A DNA stretch of 64,000 nt from JAAYZH01 sp964479695 (GTDB lineage: Bacteria; Bacillota; Clostridia; Saccharofermentanales; Fastidiosipilaceae): positions 25,448 through 89,447 of the forward strand of contig CAYZSO010000010.1 of assembly GCA_964479695.1 (NCBI GenBank), in the 5' to 3' direction. The notes beneath the pieces were generated by a model. It saw only the letters and a program-made list of their open reading frames with translations. It was not told the DNA's origin and did not search any database. This document shows, piece by piece, positions 28,376 through 38,010 of the stretch; within the stretch, counting starts at the first letter, position 1, and each line of letters begins with the position of its first letter. Made by a program: the position numbers and the translations under genes.

Positions 28376-29571
28376 AGATTCTTATCACGGGAGCCCGAGG
28401 CTTCGTCGGTCGCAATATGGTCGCCTCGTTGGAAGCGATTCAGAGCGGGAAGGATAAGAGCCGTGTGATTCGAGGCTTGGCGGATCCTTCTGACTTGGTT
28501 CTCTTTCCGTATGATAAGGAAAACACCCCGGAGGAACTGGATCGCTACTGCCGGGAGGCGGACTTTGTGTTCCACTTCGCCGGAGTGAACCGACCACAGA
28601 ATCCGGATGAATTTATGGAAGGGAATTTCGGTTTCTCTTCTGACTTATTGGAATCCCTTCGGAAACACCGGAATACTTGTCCGGTGATGCTGTCGAGCTC
28701 GATTCAGGCGAGCTTGGAAGGGCGTTTTGCGGGTTCTGTCTATGGGGAGAGTAAGCGTGCCGGGGAAGATTTGTTCTTCACATACGCGAAGGAGACGGGG
28801 GCAAAGGTCCTGGTGTACCGTTTCCCAAATCTCTTCGGCAAATGGAGTCGGCCGAATTATAATTCGGCGGTAGCGACTTTTTGCAACAATATTGCGAATG
28901 ACTTGCCGATTCAGGTGAATGACCCTTCTGTGGCTCTTGATCTCGTGTATATTGATGATCTGGTTGATGAGATGATTCGGGCCTTGAATGGTGAAGAGAA
29001 TCGGTCGGGGGACTATTGTTCGGTTGCAGTTCATCATGAGACGACTCTCGGCTTCATCGCGGAGACGATTCAGAGTTTTCCGGTCTTGCGCAGCCGTTTG
29101 GAAGTGCCGAATTTGGCGGATCCTCTGGTCCGCAAACTCTACAGCACTTGGCTCACGTATTTGCCGCCTGAGAAATTCAGTTATCCTTTGAAGATGAATG
29201 TTGATGCAAGGGGCAGTTTCACGGAGATTATCCGCACGCCTGACCGTGGCCAGTTCAGCATCAATATCTCGAAACCCGGCATTACGAAGGGCAACCACTG
29301 GCACCACAGTAAGAATGAGAAATTTGTGGTGGTGCAGGGTCACGGCTTGATCCAGATGCGGAAGATTGATCCGGATTCTGGTGCTGGCATTTGGGAAAGT
29401 AACATTTACGAATTCGAAGTGTGGGGGGACGACATCCGAGTGGTTGAGATGATCCCCGGGTACACGCATAATATTATTAATCTCTCGGAAACCGAGAATT
29501 TGGTGACCGTCATGTGGGCGAATGAAGCGTTTGATCCTGCGAAACCGGATACTTTCTACGAGGTAGTGTAA
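28372..29571 (+). CDS. capF: CapF-like reductase/epimerase with cupin domain
   Basis: 399 residues from ATG 28372, which has GGAGG at 28358-28363. The N-terminal SDR domain has ITGARGFVGRNM, DFVFHFAGVNRPQ, SSIQASLEGR and YGESKRAGED. The C-terminal cupin (about 280-395) carries GSFTEIIRT, PGITKGNHWHHSKNEKF and GYTHNIINLSETE with metal-binding His residues. CapF reduces the CapE product, giving UDP-L-6-deoxy-talose-type intermediate. It overlaps capE by four bases and abuts capG without a gap. Confidence 0.92.
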   Translation: MKILITGARGFVGRNMVASLEAIQSGKDKSRVIRGLADPSDLVLFPYDKENTPEELDRYCREADFVFHFAGVNRPQNPDEFMEGNFGFSSDLLESLRKHRNTCPVMLSSSIQASLEGRFAGSVYGESKRAGEDLFFTYAKETGAKVLVYRFPNLFGKWSRPNYNSAVATFCNNIANDLPIQVNDPSVALDLVYIDDLVDEMIRALNGEENRSGDYCSVAVHHETTLGFIAETIQSFPVLRSRLEVPNLADPLVRKLYSTWLTYLPPEKFSYPLKMNVDARGSFTEIIRTPDRGQFSINISKPGITKGNHWHHSKNEKFVVVQGHGLIQMRKIDPDSGAGIWESNIYEFEVWGDDIRVVEMIPGYTHNIINLSETENLVTVMWANEAFDPAKPDTFYEVV

Positions 29572-30714
29572 ATGGCTAAACTGAAACTCATGACCATCAT
29601 CGGAACCCGTCCGGAAATCATTCGGCTCTCGGAAACGATCAAACTTTGTGATCAGTATTTTGAGCAGATTCTGGTGCATACAGGCCAGAATTATGACTAT
29701 GAATTGAATCAGGTTTTCTTCGAGGATCTGGGGCTTCGGGCTCCGGACCATTATTTGGCAGCGGTGGGTGCTGACCTGGGCGAGACGATCGGCAATATCA
29801 TCGCAAAGTCATATAAGCTGATGACGGAAGTGAAGCCGGACGCGCTCTTGATTTTGGGTGATACGAATTCTTGTTTGTCGGCGATTTCGGCGAAGCGGCT
29901 CCACATTCCGATTTTCCACATGGAAGCCGGCAATCGCTGTTTCGATGAGTGTCTGCCGGAAGAGACCAACCGCCGCATTGTGGATCATATTGCGGATGTG
30001 AACCTCTGTTATAGTGAGCACGCTCGCCGCTATCTGAATGCGGAAGGTACGGCCAAAGAACGAACTTACGTCACCGGTTCCCCTATGGCAGAAGTGCTGC
30101 AGGCGAATTTGGCCGAAATACGCGGGAGTTCTGTCTTAGAGAGACTGGGACTTGAGAAGAACCGCTACATCTTGCTCTCTGCCCATCGCGAAGAGAATAT
30201 TGATACGGAAGAGAACTTCTTCAGTCTGATGAATGCGGTGAATGCTTTGGCCGAAAAATATGACATGCCGATCCTCTATTCGTGTCACCCTCGCAGTGCG
30301 AAGTTCATTGAACAAAGAGGTTTCGTATTTGACCCCCGCGTCAGACAGAATAAGCCGCTGGGCTTCCACGATTACAACAACCTGCAGATGAATGCCTTCG
30401 CGGTGGTGTCAGACAGTGGAACGCTGCCGGAGGAGAGTAGCTATTTCCTGAGCGTGGGGAGCCCGTTCCCGGCGGTGTGTATTCGTACCTCGACGGAGCG
30501 GCCGGAAGCGCTGGATAAAGGGAATTTTATTCTTGCCGGCATCACGACGAATGAAGTGCTGCAGGCGGTGGACACCGCGGTTGCCATGAATCTGAACGGG
30601 CATTATGGGATTCCGGTCCCGGATTATACGGATCAGAATGTCTCGGTGAAGGTGGTCAAGATTATTCAGTCTTACACGGCGATTGTTGATCGCATGGTGT
30701 GGCGGAAGTATTGA
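29572..30714 (+). CDS. capG: UDP-N-acetylglucosamine 2-epimerase, CapG/WecB type
   Basis: 380 residues. Family motifs are IGTRPEIIRLS, VHTGQNYDYELN, LILGDTNSC, HMEAGNRCFDECLPEETNRR, LSAHREENID, YSCHPRS and SDSGTLPEES. In this context it is the last enzyme of UDP-L-FucNAc synthesis, inverting C2. ATG 29572 follows the capF stop directly. After its stop, a copy of the gene end (CCGAAGTATTGAGCG) and four TTGCAxxx units fill 30715-30790, so the 3' end has undergone small tandem duplication. Confidence 0.93.
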   Translation: MAKLKLMTIIGTRPEIIRLSETIKLCDQYFEQILVHTGQNYDYELNQVFFEDLGLRAPDHYLAAVGADLGETIGNIIAKSYKLMTEVKPDALLILGDTNSCLSAISAKRLHIPIFHMEAGNRCFDECLPEETNRRIVDHIADVNLCYSEHARRYLNAEGTAKERTYVTGSPMAEVLQANLAEIRGSSVLERLGLEKNRYILLSAHREENIDTEENFFSLMNAVNALAEKYDMPILYSCHPRSAKFIEQRGFVFDPRVRQNKPLGFHDYNNLQMNAFAVVSDSGTLPEESSYFLSVGSPFPAVCIRTSTERPEALDKGNFILAGITTNEVLQAVDTAVAMNLNGHYGIPVPDYTDQNVSVKVVKIIQSYTAIVDRMVWRKY

Positions 30715-30828
30715 GCACGCGGGTGTACCGAAGTATTGAGCGTACGGGCGCGCCTTGCCCCTTTGCACCCTTGCATCCTTGCACCATTGCATCTTAGACA
30801 AAATTTAATTTCAAACGGATGAAACTAG

Positions 30829-32070
30829 TTGAAGATATTAATTACTACACAAAACTATTATCCAGAATCATTTCTGGTGAATGATATTTCGTTTCGTCTG
30901 GCTGCGGAAGGACATGATGTTTCTGTCTTGACCGGGCAACCGGATTATTCGACCGGTGAAGTTTTGCCGGAGTACCAGGATGAAGCGAAGCTCGAAGAAA
31001 CCATTCGCGGAGTGAAAGTTTATCGCTGCAAAATTCACCCCAGACGCAGCGGTTCTTTTCATCGTACTTGGAATTATCTGAGTTTTGCCTTGCGCTCGAA
31101 TCGACTGGCGAAGACTTTGCCCACGGATTTTGATCTGATTTTCTGTTACCAAACGTCCCCGGTCAGCATGGCGGATGCGGGGATTAGGCTTGGCCTGAAG
31201 TACGATATTCCGGTGCTGCTCTATTGTTTGGATCTGTGGCCTGAATCATTGAAGGCTTGGCATGTCAGTGAACGTAATTTATTATTCAAAATGACGAAAC
31301 GGTACTCACGTTGGATTTATCAATCAGCCGACAAAGTGCTGGTGAGTTCGCGGCCTTTCTTGCAATATATGGCAAGTGTCCATGAGATTCCAGCCGCGAA
31401 AAGTGCGTATTTACCGCAGTATTTTGAGGATCAATATGCTTCGGTGGCTTGTTCGTTTGAGGACAACGGGGTGTGTGATTTCGTTTTTGCCGGGAATGTT
31501 GGTTCGGTTCAGAGTGTGGAGACGATTGTTGAGGCGGCCGGTGTTTTGCGTGAACGTGGCTTCGATCGGCCTTGGCGTGTGCACATTCTGGGGGATGGCA
31601 GCGAGCTTGAGCATGTGAAAGAGCAGATTGCCCGGGCGGGTTTGCAAGAGCAGGTCCTTGTGTACGGACGGGTTCCACAGGACCAGTTGGTGGAGTACTT
31701 TCGTATGGCCGACGTGTTCTTGTTGTCTTTGTTACATGACAATGCGATTGGTGACACGCTGCCGGCGAAATTACCGGGTTACCTTTGTGCCGGCAAACCG
31801 GTGATCGCTGTGGCCGGTGGGGCTTCGGCTGAGATTGTGTTGGAAGCCGGCTGCGGTGCCGTGGTGACGCCACATGATCTTGATGGCTTGGCGACGGTGA
31901 TGGCGGACTATTGTCTGGGCCTGCATGATTTGGCTGGTGAAGGAAAGAGGGCCAGGCAATATTATGAGGCTAACTTCACGTATGAGAATTTCCATGAAAA
32001 TTTGTTCCGCCAAATTGAAGAAGTGACTGGCGCTTCGACTAATGTCACAGGGGAGAATCCCCATGAGTGA
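30829..32070 (+). CDS. Glycosyltransferase family 4, WbuB-like
   Basis: 413 residues, GT-B fold. The N-terminus (ILITTQNYYPESFLVNDIS, GHDVSVLTGQPDYSTG) and the C-terminal nucleotide-sugar half (FVFAGNVGSVQSVETIVEAA, LGDGSELEHVKEQI, KLPGYLCAGKPVIAVAGG) are like WbuB and related L-FucNAc transferases that follow the fnl genes elsewhere. This makes transfer of L-FucNAc from the CapEFG product the likely reaction. The start is TTG 30829. No ATG fits, and the ribosome binding site is weak (GGATGAA). Confidence 0.85.
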   Translation: MKILITTQNYYPESFLVNDISFRLAAEGHDVSVLTGQPDYSTGEVLPEYQDEAKLEETIRGVKVYRCKIHPRRSGSFHRTWNYLSFALRSNRLAKTLPTDFDLIFCYQTSPVSMADAGIRLGLKYDIPVLLYCLDLWPESLKAWHVSERNLLFKMTKRYSRWIYQSADKVLVSSRPFLQYMASVHEIPAAKSAYLPQYFEDQYASVACSFEDNGVCDFVFAGNVGSVQSVETIVEAAGVLRERGFDRPWRVHILGDGSELEHVKEQIARAGLQEQVLVYGRVPQDQLVEYFRMADVFLLSLLHDNAIGDTLPAKLPGYLCAGKPVIAVAGGASAEIVLEAGCGAVVTPHDLDGLATVMADYCLGLHDLAGEGKRARQYYEANFTYENFHENLFRQIEEVTGASTNVTGENPHE

Positions 32071-33298
32071 GATCCGCAAACAGTATCTGGAACTCCTGGT
32101 GGCGAGAGGTGTGGCCCTAGTTGTGGGCTTCCTCAGTAGTTTTGTCTTCGTTAAATACATGTCGCCGGAGACCTTTGGCCAATATAAGTACATTACAAAT
32201 TACTATACTACCCTATCGACCTTTGCTGTGTTGGGGATCCCGTATACGGCGAGCCGTTTGCTGGTGCAGACCGACGATGCCGGGGTGATGCGGAAGATTT
32301 ACGGTTTCACAACGAAAACGCTGACGATTTTTTCACTTGCGCTCTCGGCTGTGATAGTTGTGATTTTGTTGCTGGTGAGGCGTGGCGGGTCGGAGATTCC
32401 GACGTACCTGATCGTCTTGACGCCTTTTTTCTACACGGTGGTTTTGCAAACCAGTTTCCAGACCATGTTGCAAGGATCGAATCAGATTCGCGATATTTCC
32501 TTACAGACTTTGCTGCCGCCCTTGCTGCTTCTGCTGGTGATTTGGGGCTTCGGTCTGGGTCTCGGCGTTCTCGATATTTACCAAGTCATGATCATTTATA
32601 TCGTGATCTACACGTTGCTGCATTTGTTGACTATACGGCGTTTGAAAGTGGATTTCAGGCCGATCGGTTCGGAGATGCGCGTGGCTTTTGCAGAGGAATT
32701 CCGCACGAATGGCCTCCCGATTTATGTCGGTTCCTTGATTGGCGTGGCGTCAGGTTACGTGATCAACCTGATTGTCGGCGCGCTGAGTGGGATGGAGGAG
32801 TATGGCTTGTTTGGCTTGGCGATTTCCATCTCTTCACCCATGCAGTTTATTCCCTCGGTGATGGGGACGGTTTCGTTCCGAGCGAATGCAAAGTCCAATC
32901 GCCTGACACGTAATAACCTCCTCTTTACGGTGCTGATCAGTCTGGGGGCTTTGGTTCTGTATATTGGCTTCCTCCACTTGCTGTTTCCGCTCTACCCGGG
33001 AGATTACGCGGACGCGCTGCCCTATACGATCGTACTGTCGATCTACTTCACGGCGATGGGTTTAGGTGACTACTTCAACCGATTTGTGTCTGCGCACGGC
33101 TTTGGCCGAATGATTAACTTGGGTGCTGTGGTGACCGGCCTCACGAACATTGTGGCGTCGTACTTCCTCATCAAAGGTTACATGGTAACCGGTGCGGTCT
33201 GGGCGAGGGCGATCTCAGGCGTGGCGTACCTGAGCTACATGATCTGGGCGTATGTACGGGTAACGCGGCAACTCACGCTCGAAGGGGGTGACTCCTGA
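32063..33298 (+). CDS. Second Wzx-type flippase
   Basis: 411 residues from ATG 32063, which follows GGGGAG and overlaps the preceding gene by eight bases. About twelve hydrophobic segments; the N-terminus (LVARGVALVVGFLSSFVFV, YMSPETFGQYKYIT) is typical of Wzx. It would flip the FucNAc-containing lipid-linked unit. It is clearly different from the flippase at 5372-6895, so the window holds two independent export machines. The stop overlaps the next start (TGATG). Confidence 0.88.
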   Translation: MSEIRKQYLELLVARGVALVVGFLSSFVFVKYMSPETFGQYKYITNYYTTLSTFAVLGIPYTASRLLVQTDDAGVMRKIYGFTTKTLTIFSLALSAVIVVILLLVRRGGSEIPTYLIVLTPFFYTVVLQTSFQTMLQGSNQIRDISLQTLLPPLLLLLVIWGFGLGLGVLDIYQVMIIYIVIYTLLHLLTIRRLKVDFRPIGSEMRVAFAEEFRTNGLPIYVGSLIGVASGYVINLIVGALSGMEEYGLFGLAISISSPMQFIPSVMGTVSFRANAKSNRLTRNNLLFTVLISLGALVLYIGFLHLLFPLYPGDYADALPYTIVLSIYFTAMGLGDYFNRFVSAHGFGRMINLGAVVTGLTNIVASYFLIKGYMVTGAVWARAISGVAYLSYMIWAYVRVTRQLTLEGGDS

Positions 33299-34635
33299 TG
33301 CGGCGTTTGCTCTTGTGCATTGATAATCACTTCGTGCGGACGCCGGATGGGCGGATCTGGAACAACGGCATTGTGGGGCCTCTGTTCTGGGAGAAGTATT
33401 TGCAGTATTTTGCCAAAGTCGCCGTCATCTGCCGGGTCGCTGAAGGATGTTATGCGGATGTTCGCGATCTTTCCGAGGCTTCGCATCCGGATGTTACGTT
33501 CTATGCTGTGCCGATGTTTCAGGATATTCGCAGCTTATTGCGTAAGCGTGGCGAAATCCGCACGGTGATTCGTGAGGCGATTTCGCAAGGCAATTACGAT
33601 TTGTTGGTGATTCGCATTCCCAGTATCTTGGGCTTCTATGTGTACCATGAAACGCGCAACTTGGCCTGCAAAACCGCTGTCGAAGTTGTGTCGGATTTGT
33701 CGCAGCGTTCGCCGAGTTTGTCGTGGAAAGAAGCGCTCAAGTTTCGTATGCTCCATTATTTCACGAAGCGCCTCTGTGCTCGTGCAGACGGTGTTTCTTA
33801 CGTAACCCGCTACGCATTGGAGAAAGTCTACCCGGCTCGCCCCGATGCCGTACGCGCGTATTATTCTTCCATCGACTTGACGGACGACTATTACCATGTT
33901 CGGACCATTGGGCAACCTGATGAACAACCTGAGATTTTCCGCTTGCTTCATGTTTCGACCTTAAACGACCATGCAAAAGGCCATAAGGCGCTATTCAAAA
34001 TCGCCGCAAATCTCCTCGCTGCCGGCTTCCTTGTGGAAGTCTATGTTGTCGGCGACGGGAAACTCCGTTCCTATTATGAAAACTACGTCGCCGAGCAAGG
34101 CTACGCATCCTTTGTAACGTTTACCGGAAACATTGCCAACAAGGCCGAGCTCCGTCAACTCTACATCAATTCCGATTTGCTGATTTTCCCCACCGAGCAC
34201 GAAGGCCTGCCGCGTGTCCTGATCGAAGGCCTAGCCACCGGGCTGCCGGCCATCTCTACTAATGTAGGCGGTATCCCGGAGCTTCTCTCAAGTTCCGAAA
34301 TTTTCTCCTATCAAGATGTGGATGGAATGACCGGCCGCGCTGCGGAATTGTTGAGCGATCCTGCCTTGCGCCAAGAAGTCAGCGACCGCGGCTATGCAAA
34401 AGCCCGCGAATACCGCTACTCTGAACTCCAGAAAAAACGCTATCGCTTCTTCGCCGACTTGCTTGAGGCAGATGCCGGTGAGGAGGCCGATGCCGGTGAG
34501 GAGACAGATGCCGGTGAGGAGGCAGATACCGGTGGGGAGGCCGATGCCGGTGAGGAGGCAGATACCGGTGGAGAGGCCGATGCCGGTGCAGGTGAGGAAG
34601 TAGGCGCCGATGAGGAGACAGGTACCGGTGAATAA
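33298..34635 (+). CDS. Glycosyltransferase family 4 with repetitive acidic tail
   Basis: 445 residues. The GT-B signature is in the second half: RLLHVSTLNDHAKGHKAL, VYVVGDGKLRSYYE, FTGNIANKAELRQLY, LLIFPTEHEGLPRVLIEGL and TNVGGIPELL. The enzyme proper ends near residue 388. The last 55 residues are a tandem of the hexamer E-A-D-A-G-E and variants, encoded by 18-bp repeats at 34465-34632, which is not part of the family. The tail runs over the start of the next gene. Donor and acceptor unknown. Confidence 0.88.
   Translation: MRRLLLCIDNHFVRTPDGRIWNNGIVGPLFWEKYLQYFAKVAVICRVAEGCYADVRDLSEASHPDVTFYAVPMFQDIRSLLRKRGEIRTVIREAISQGNYDLLVIRIPSILGFYVYHETRNLACKTAVEVVSDLSQRSPSLSWKEALKFRMLHYFTKRLCARADGVSYVTRYALEKVYPARPDAVRAYYSSIDLTDDYYHVRTIGQPDEQPEIFRLLHVSTLNDHAKGHKALFKIAANLLAAGFLVEVYVVGDGKLRSYYENYVAEQGYASFVTFTGNIANKAELRQLYINSDLLIFPTEHEGLPRVLIEGLATGLPAISTNVGGIPELLSSSEIFSYQDVDGMTGRAAELLSDPALRQEVSDRGYAKAREYRYSELQKKRYRFFADLLEADAGEEADAGEETDAGEEADTGGEADAGEEADTGGEADAGAGEEVGADEETGTGE
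34465..34632 (+). repeat. 18-bp in-frame tandem repeat encoding the acidic tail
   Basis: About nine units close to GAGGCAGATGCCGGTGAG, varying at the Ala/Thr and Glu/Gly codons. The array ends at the stop codon of the gene and includes the start and ribosome binding site (GAGGAG 34612-34617) of the next gene. Confidence 0.85.
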
Positions 34636-35848
34636 GAAAATCTGTTTTATCTATATCGGCGATATCGAAGGTCGCAGCGTTGAGCATGTTTCCGGTGCCG
34701 GTCGCCTTGTGAATCTGGCAGAGCTTGCTGCCCTTGCCGGTTGGGATGTGACCATGGTTGGAACGGTAAATGGCGCAGCTGAAGAAGGCGAGATTCGCTT
34801 ACGGGGGCTGCGTTGTTTCAAGCTTTTTCTGCCGCCCGCGTCAAGTAAACTGACATCATTTCGTGAGGACGGAAAAGCGTTTACGGCAAAGCTCGCCCCC
34901 TTACTTGCTGAGCTCAAAATTTCGCAGATCTGCTTCTATGGCACAACCTTGAAATATGCGGTGCCGTTGGCGGCTTTGGCCAAAGAACAAAACCTCACCC
35001 TCATCTCCAGCGTGAATGAGTGGGGGCATTTCTCCGCGCAACCACTGCCGACGTACCTACTGCAGCGGCTGGGGATTCGCTATGTGCGGCGGAAGTTTGA
35101 CAAAGTGATCGCCATATCCACCTTGATGGAGGAATTTTACCGGCGACGGGCGGACCTGGCCGTGGTTCGGATTCCGACGATCTTCTCGCGTGAGGAGTTT
35201 CAGATGACGACACTGGATCGTTTGGGTGACGGAGCGGGTGAGGCTGGGACTGCGGCTGTGGAGGACGAAAAAATCCGCCTGGTCTTTGCCGGAGCGATTG
35301 GGGGACGGAAGGATTATGTGTCCAGCATGATATCTGGTTTAGCGCTCTTGCCCCCTGCGATTCGGGTGCGGTTTGAGCTCTGGCTGGCCGGCTCTTCGGA
35401 GGCACAAGTTACTGAGTTGATGAAGTCACTGGGACGGACGGATGACCTCTTGAGGGCGCGGCCTTGCATAACTTTCTATGGATTTTTGCCGCGTGAAGAA
35501 GTTCGTGAATTGATGACGCGGGCGGACTTTTCGGTATTGTTGCGCCCTTCAGAACCTTACGCCAACGCCGCCTTTCCAACCAAATTCGGCGAAAGCATGT
35601 TCTTGGGATTGCCGATTCTAGCCAACTTGACTAGCGATCTGGGACTGTATCTTGTGGATGGTTTCAATGGCTATATTGTTGAGAATGAGACGCCGGAGGC
35701 TTTTCGTGTGACGCTTGAGCGTGTTGCCTCGTCCTACGTATATCCAAATGCGCAGATGAAAAAAAATGCATTACAGACAGCCATGGAAAACTTCGACCTG
35801 GCTTCTTACCGCGATGTGTTTGCGGAATTCTTGGGGTCTTCTTCCTGA
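34628..35848 (+). CDS. Glycosyltransferase family 4
   Basis: About 406 residues from GTG 34628, with GAGGAG at 34612-34617; ATG 34610 in the same frame is the alternative. N-terminal part: FIYIGDIEGRSVEHVSGAGR and GWDVTMVG. C-terminal GT-B half: LVFAGAIGGRKDYVSSM, FYGFLPREEVRELMTRADF, SVLLRPSEPYANAAFPTKFGE-like block and LPILANLTSDLGLYLVDG. It overlaps the tail of the previous gene, so both are translated together. A Gly/Ala-rich insert DGAGEAGTAAVED near residue 210 looks like another small repeat expansion. Confidence 0.85.
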   Translation: MNKKICFIYIGDIEGRSVEHVSGAGRLVNLAELAALAGWDVTMVGTVNGAAEEGEIRLRGLRCFKLFLPPASSKLTSFREDGKAFTAKLAPLLAELKISQICFYGTTLKYAVPLAALAKEQNLTLISSVNEWGHFSAQPLPTYLLQRLGIRYVRRKFDKVIAISTLMEEFYRRRADLAVVRIPTIFSREEFQMTTLDRLGDGAGEAGTAAVEDEKIRLVFAGAIGGRKDYVSSMISGLALLPPAIRVRFELWLAGSSEAQVTELMKSLGRTDDLLRARPCITFYGFLPREEVRELMTRADFSVLLRPSEPYANAAFPTKFGESMFLGLPILANLTSDLGLYLVDGFNGYIVENETPEAFRVTLERVASSYVYPNAQMKKNALQTAMENFDLASYRDVFAEFLGSSS

Positions 35849-35882
35849 CAGATTGACATTAAATTTCGGAGGTAATTACACT

Positions 35883-37430
35883 GTGAAAAAGCATGTTTTA
35901 GATAAATCCTCTTCGCCGGCGGTAGCAGGATCGGTGCTAGGTTCGGCGGCAGGTTCGTTGTCGGGTTCGGGGACAGGTTCGTTGTCGGGTTCGGGGACAG
36001 GTTCGTCGACAGGTTCCTCACCGGCGCAAGTGCCCGTTGCACTGCCAAACCTCGTCCACTACTTGGTCCTAACACTTGGCCTTTTCTCCGTCCTAATCAA
36101 CTTCAATGTCCACGTCGGTTTCACGAACAGCGGAGTCATTATGCTCTATGGAAGTGACTTCCTGGCACCGGTCATGTATCTCTTCTGCCTCGTAATGTTT
36201 ATAGCCAAGTGGAAGTGTTGGTCAAAAGGACAGCGGGTATTCGCTGCGCTTTTTATCGTGTTTTTCGCTTATGCCGCAGCCGTAAGTCTCTATCGATTTT
36301 CCACCGGCTATAACGACGCCCAAAGCCTCCTCATCCCCCGCGTCAACCTATCCGTTTTGTGGCTCTTACTATATGTCGTTTTATTCCGCCCATCCGCAAA
36401 CATCATGTTACGGATCATAAAAGTCTTCTGCCTCATCTTGCTTCTCATCAGTTTGCCTCTCGCGTTAACAAACGCGCCAATCGCCTTCCGTATCATGCAA
36501 AGCCACTCCATCCGCACTCTAGCCCTGCTAGCCATGTATCCCGTCCACGCCGCATCAGTGTATTGGCAAGTCAAAAGGGAAGAAGCAAAGCCACTATCCA
36601 TAGTCCTCGTAATCTTTCACATGATAAGCCTGATCTTCCTAGTCACAGTAACCGGCTCACGAGTGAACGCAATTTTTCTACTAGTCGAACTCGGCCTAAC
36701 TCTAGTTCTGGCATTTCTCACCCCCAAACGACTGCGCTCCGTAGTCGTCATTCTCTTAACCTTCGCAGTCGGAACCGGCATCACCCTAGGTGTCTCGCAA
36801 GTAAACGGCCGAGTTGCCTATGGTGTCCAGCGAGTTCCGGGCCTCAATCAGATCTCTTCTCTTTTGCCAAAGACGCACATTCCAACCATCCCCGAGCTTG
36901 AAACACCCAACGGCACAACAGATCCCGAAAAAGAAGCCGAAAACAGCGCCAAAGACAGCACCAACGCCCGTCGCAAAATCTGGCAAGAAGCCTCCGCTGA
37001 CCTCCGCACTAACCTCCTTTTCGGCCCCGGCTTCCGTCAATACAAGATCACATACGAATTCGTCAACCAGCGCGAGGTCGTCATGCCTCCGCATAACTTT
37101 ATTTTGGAGTATTCTTTGGCCTACGGCCTCATCGGCCTAAGCATCTGGCTTCTCCTGATGACCCAACCTCTGCTCGTCCACTTGCCCGCACTGTTCCGCA
37201 GAAAGCCCAAGCAAAATGATGCTGGCTTGTCATCAACGTCCAGTTCGGAGATGAGGTCTGCGGATGGTGTTTCGCGAGCCCCGAAGTGGCTTTGGCTCGC
37301 ATCAGCTCTAGTGACACTGATGGTTCTCTTTGGCTCCGGTTTCGTCCAGCCAGTCCTGACCAACCCCGCAATCTTGCTCGTGCTAGGTTATCTCATAGGT
37401 TTGCACCACGTTTCGTTCGCGCAGACCTAA
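35883..37430 (+). CDS. Second Wzy/O-antigen ligase-like membrane protein
   Basis: 515 residues from GTG 35883, with CGGAGG at 35867-35872; the open frame upstream is not coding for this protein. Residues 8-55 are a Gly/Ser repeat (GSGTGSLSGSGTGS) ahead of the first membrane segment. About ten hydrophobic segments follow, with the ligase/polymerase loop motif LLFGPGFRQYKITYE and MPPHNFILEYSLAYGLIG near residues 380-430. It would polymerise or ligate the repeat unit outside the cell. A Lys/Asp-rich segment (TDPEKEAENSAKDSTN) lies in the main loop. Confidence 0.82.
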   Translation: MKKHVLDKSSSPAVAGSVLGSAAGSLSGSGTGSLSGSGTGSSTGSSPAQVPVALPNLVHYLVLTLGLFSVLINFNVHVGFTNSGVIMLYGSDFLAPVMYLFCLVMFIAKWKCWSKGQRVFAALFIVFFAYAAAVSLYRFSTGYNDAQSLLIPRVNLSVLWLLLYVVLFRPSANIMLRIIKVFCLILLLISLPLALTNAPIAFRIMQSHSIRTLALLAMYPVHAASVYWQVKREEAKPLSIVLVIFHMISLIFLVTVTGSRVNAIFLLVELGLTLVLAFLTPKRLRSVVVILLTFAVGTGITLGVSQVNGRVAYGVQRVPGLNQISSLLPKTHIPTIPELETPNGTTDPEKEAENSAKDSTNARRKIWQEASADLRTNLLFGPGFRQYKITYEFVNQREVVMPPHNFILEYSLAYGLIGLSIWLLLMTQPLLVHLPALFRRKPKQNDAGLSSTSSSEMRSADGVSRAPKWLWLASALVTLMVLFGSGFVQPVLTNPAILLVLGYLIGLHHVSFAQT

Positions 37431-37560
37431 CTCGTCCGATCTTCAGGTGTTTGAGATCACTTCATCTTGTGAGCCACTTCTCGGACATTTATGAGCAGTG
37501 GCAGTTTCTGAAAATTTCTGAAAATTCTGAAAATTTCCGACCAGTTGCAATCCAACGTGC
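37431..37560. other. 3' region of the polymerase gene
   Basis: Contains the short repeat CTGAAAATT three times (37507-37540). I see no clear terminator hairpin with a T tract. Confidence 0.35.
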
Positions 37561-38010
37561 GCATATCTTCAAATTTGCTTTTATGTGCATGATAGAGCCG
37601 AAGTTTATTGCGTGACATGTCACCCAGATTGCGCATATCTTCAAATTTGCTTTTATGTGCATGATAGAGCCGAAGTTTATTGAGTGACATGTCACCCAGA
37701 TTGCGCATATCTTCAAATTTGCCTTTATGTGCATGATAGAGCAGAAGTTTATGCGTGACATGTCACGCAGTTTGCACATATCTTCAAATTTGCTTAAATG
37801 TGCATGATAGAGCCGAAGTTTATGTGTGACACGTCGCTCAGTTTGCACATATCTTCAAATTTGCCTTTATGTGCATGATAGAGCCGAAGTTTATTGCGTG
37901 ACATGTCACTCAGATTGCACATATCTTCAAATTTGCTTTAATGTGCATGATAGAGCCGAAGTTTATGTGTGACACGTCGCTCAGTTTGCGCATATCTTCA
38001 AATTTGCTTA
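37555..38010. repeat. 72-bp satellite array, six full units plus a partial seventh
   Basis: Units start with GCATATCTTCAAATTTGC at 37561, 37633, 37705, 37776, 37847, 37919 and 37990, a period of 71-72 bases. Each unit also carries GTGCATGATAGAGCCGAAG and the palindrome TGACATGTCA (degenerating to GACACGTCG in two units). The whole unit is conserved, so there are no variable spacers. The same unit reappears at the right edge of the window (63935-64000). The minus strand gives repetitive open frames that I regard as accidental. Confidence 0.95.

Noticed and set aside
27347..29751. Long minus-strand ORFs opposite capE and capF
   Set aside because: His/Arg-rich antisense shadows of well-identified genes.
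37457..37848. Short minus-strand proteins with YHAHKSKFEDM repeats
   Set aside because: They are translations of the satellite DNA, without ribosome binding sites or homologous features.
37555..38010. CRISPR array
   Set aside because: The entire 72-bp unit is conserved, so there are no unique spacers, and no cas genes are present. It is a satellite.
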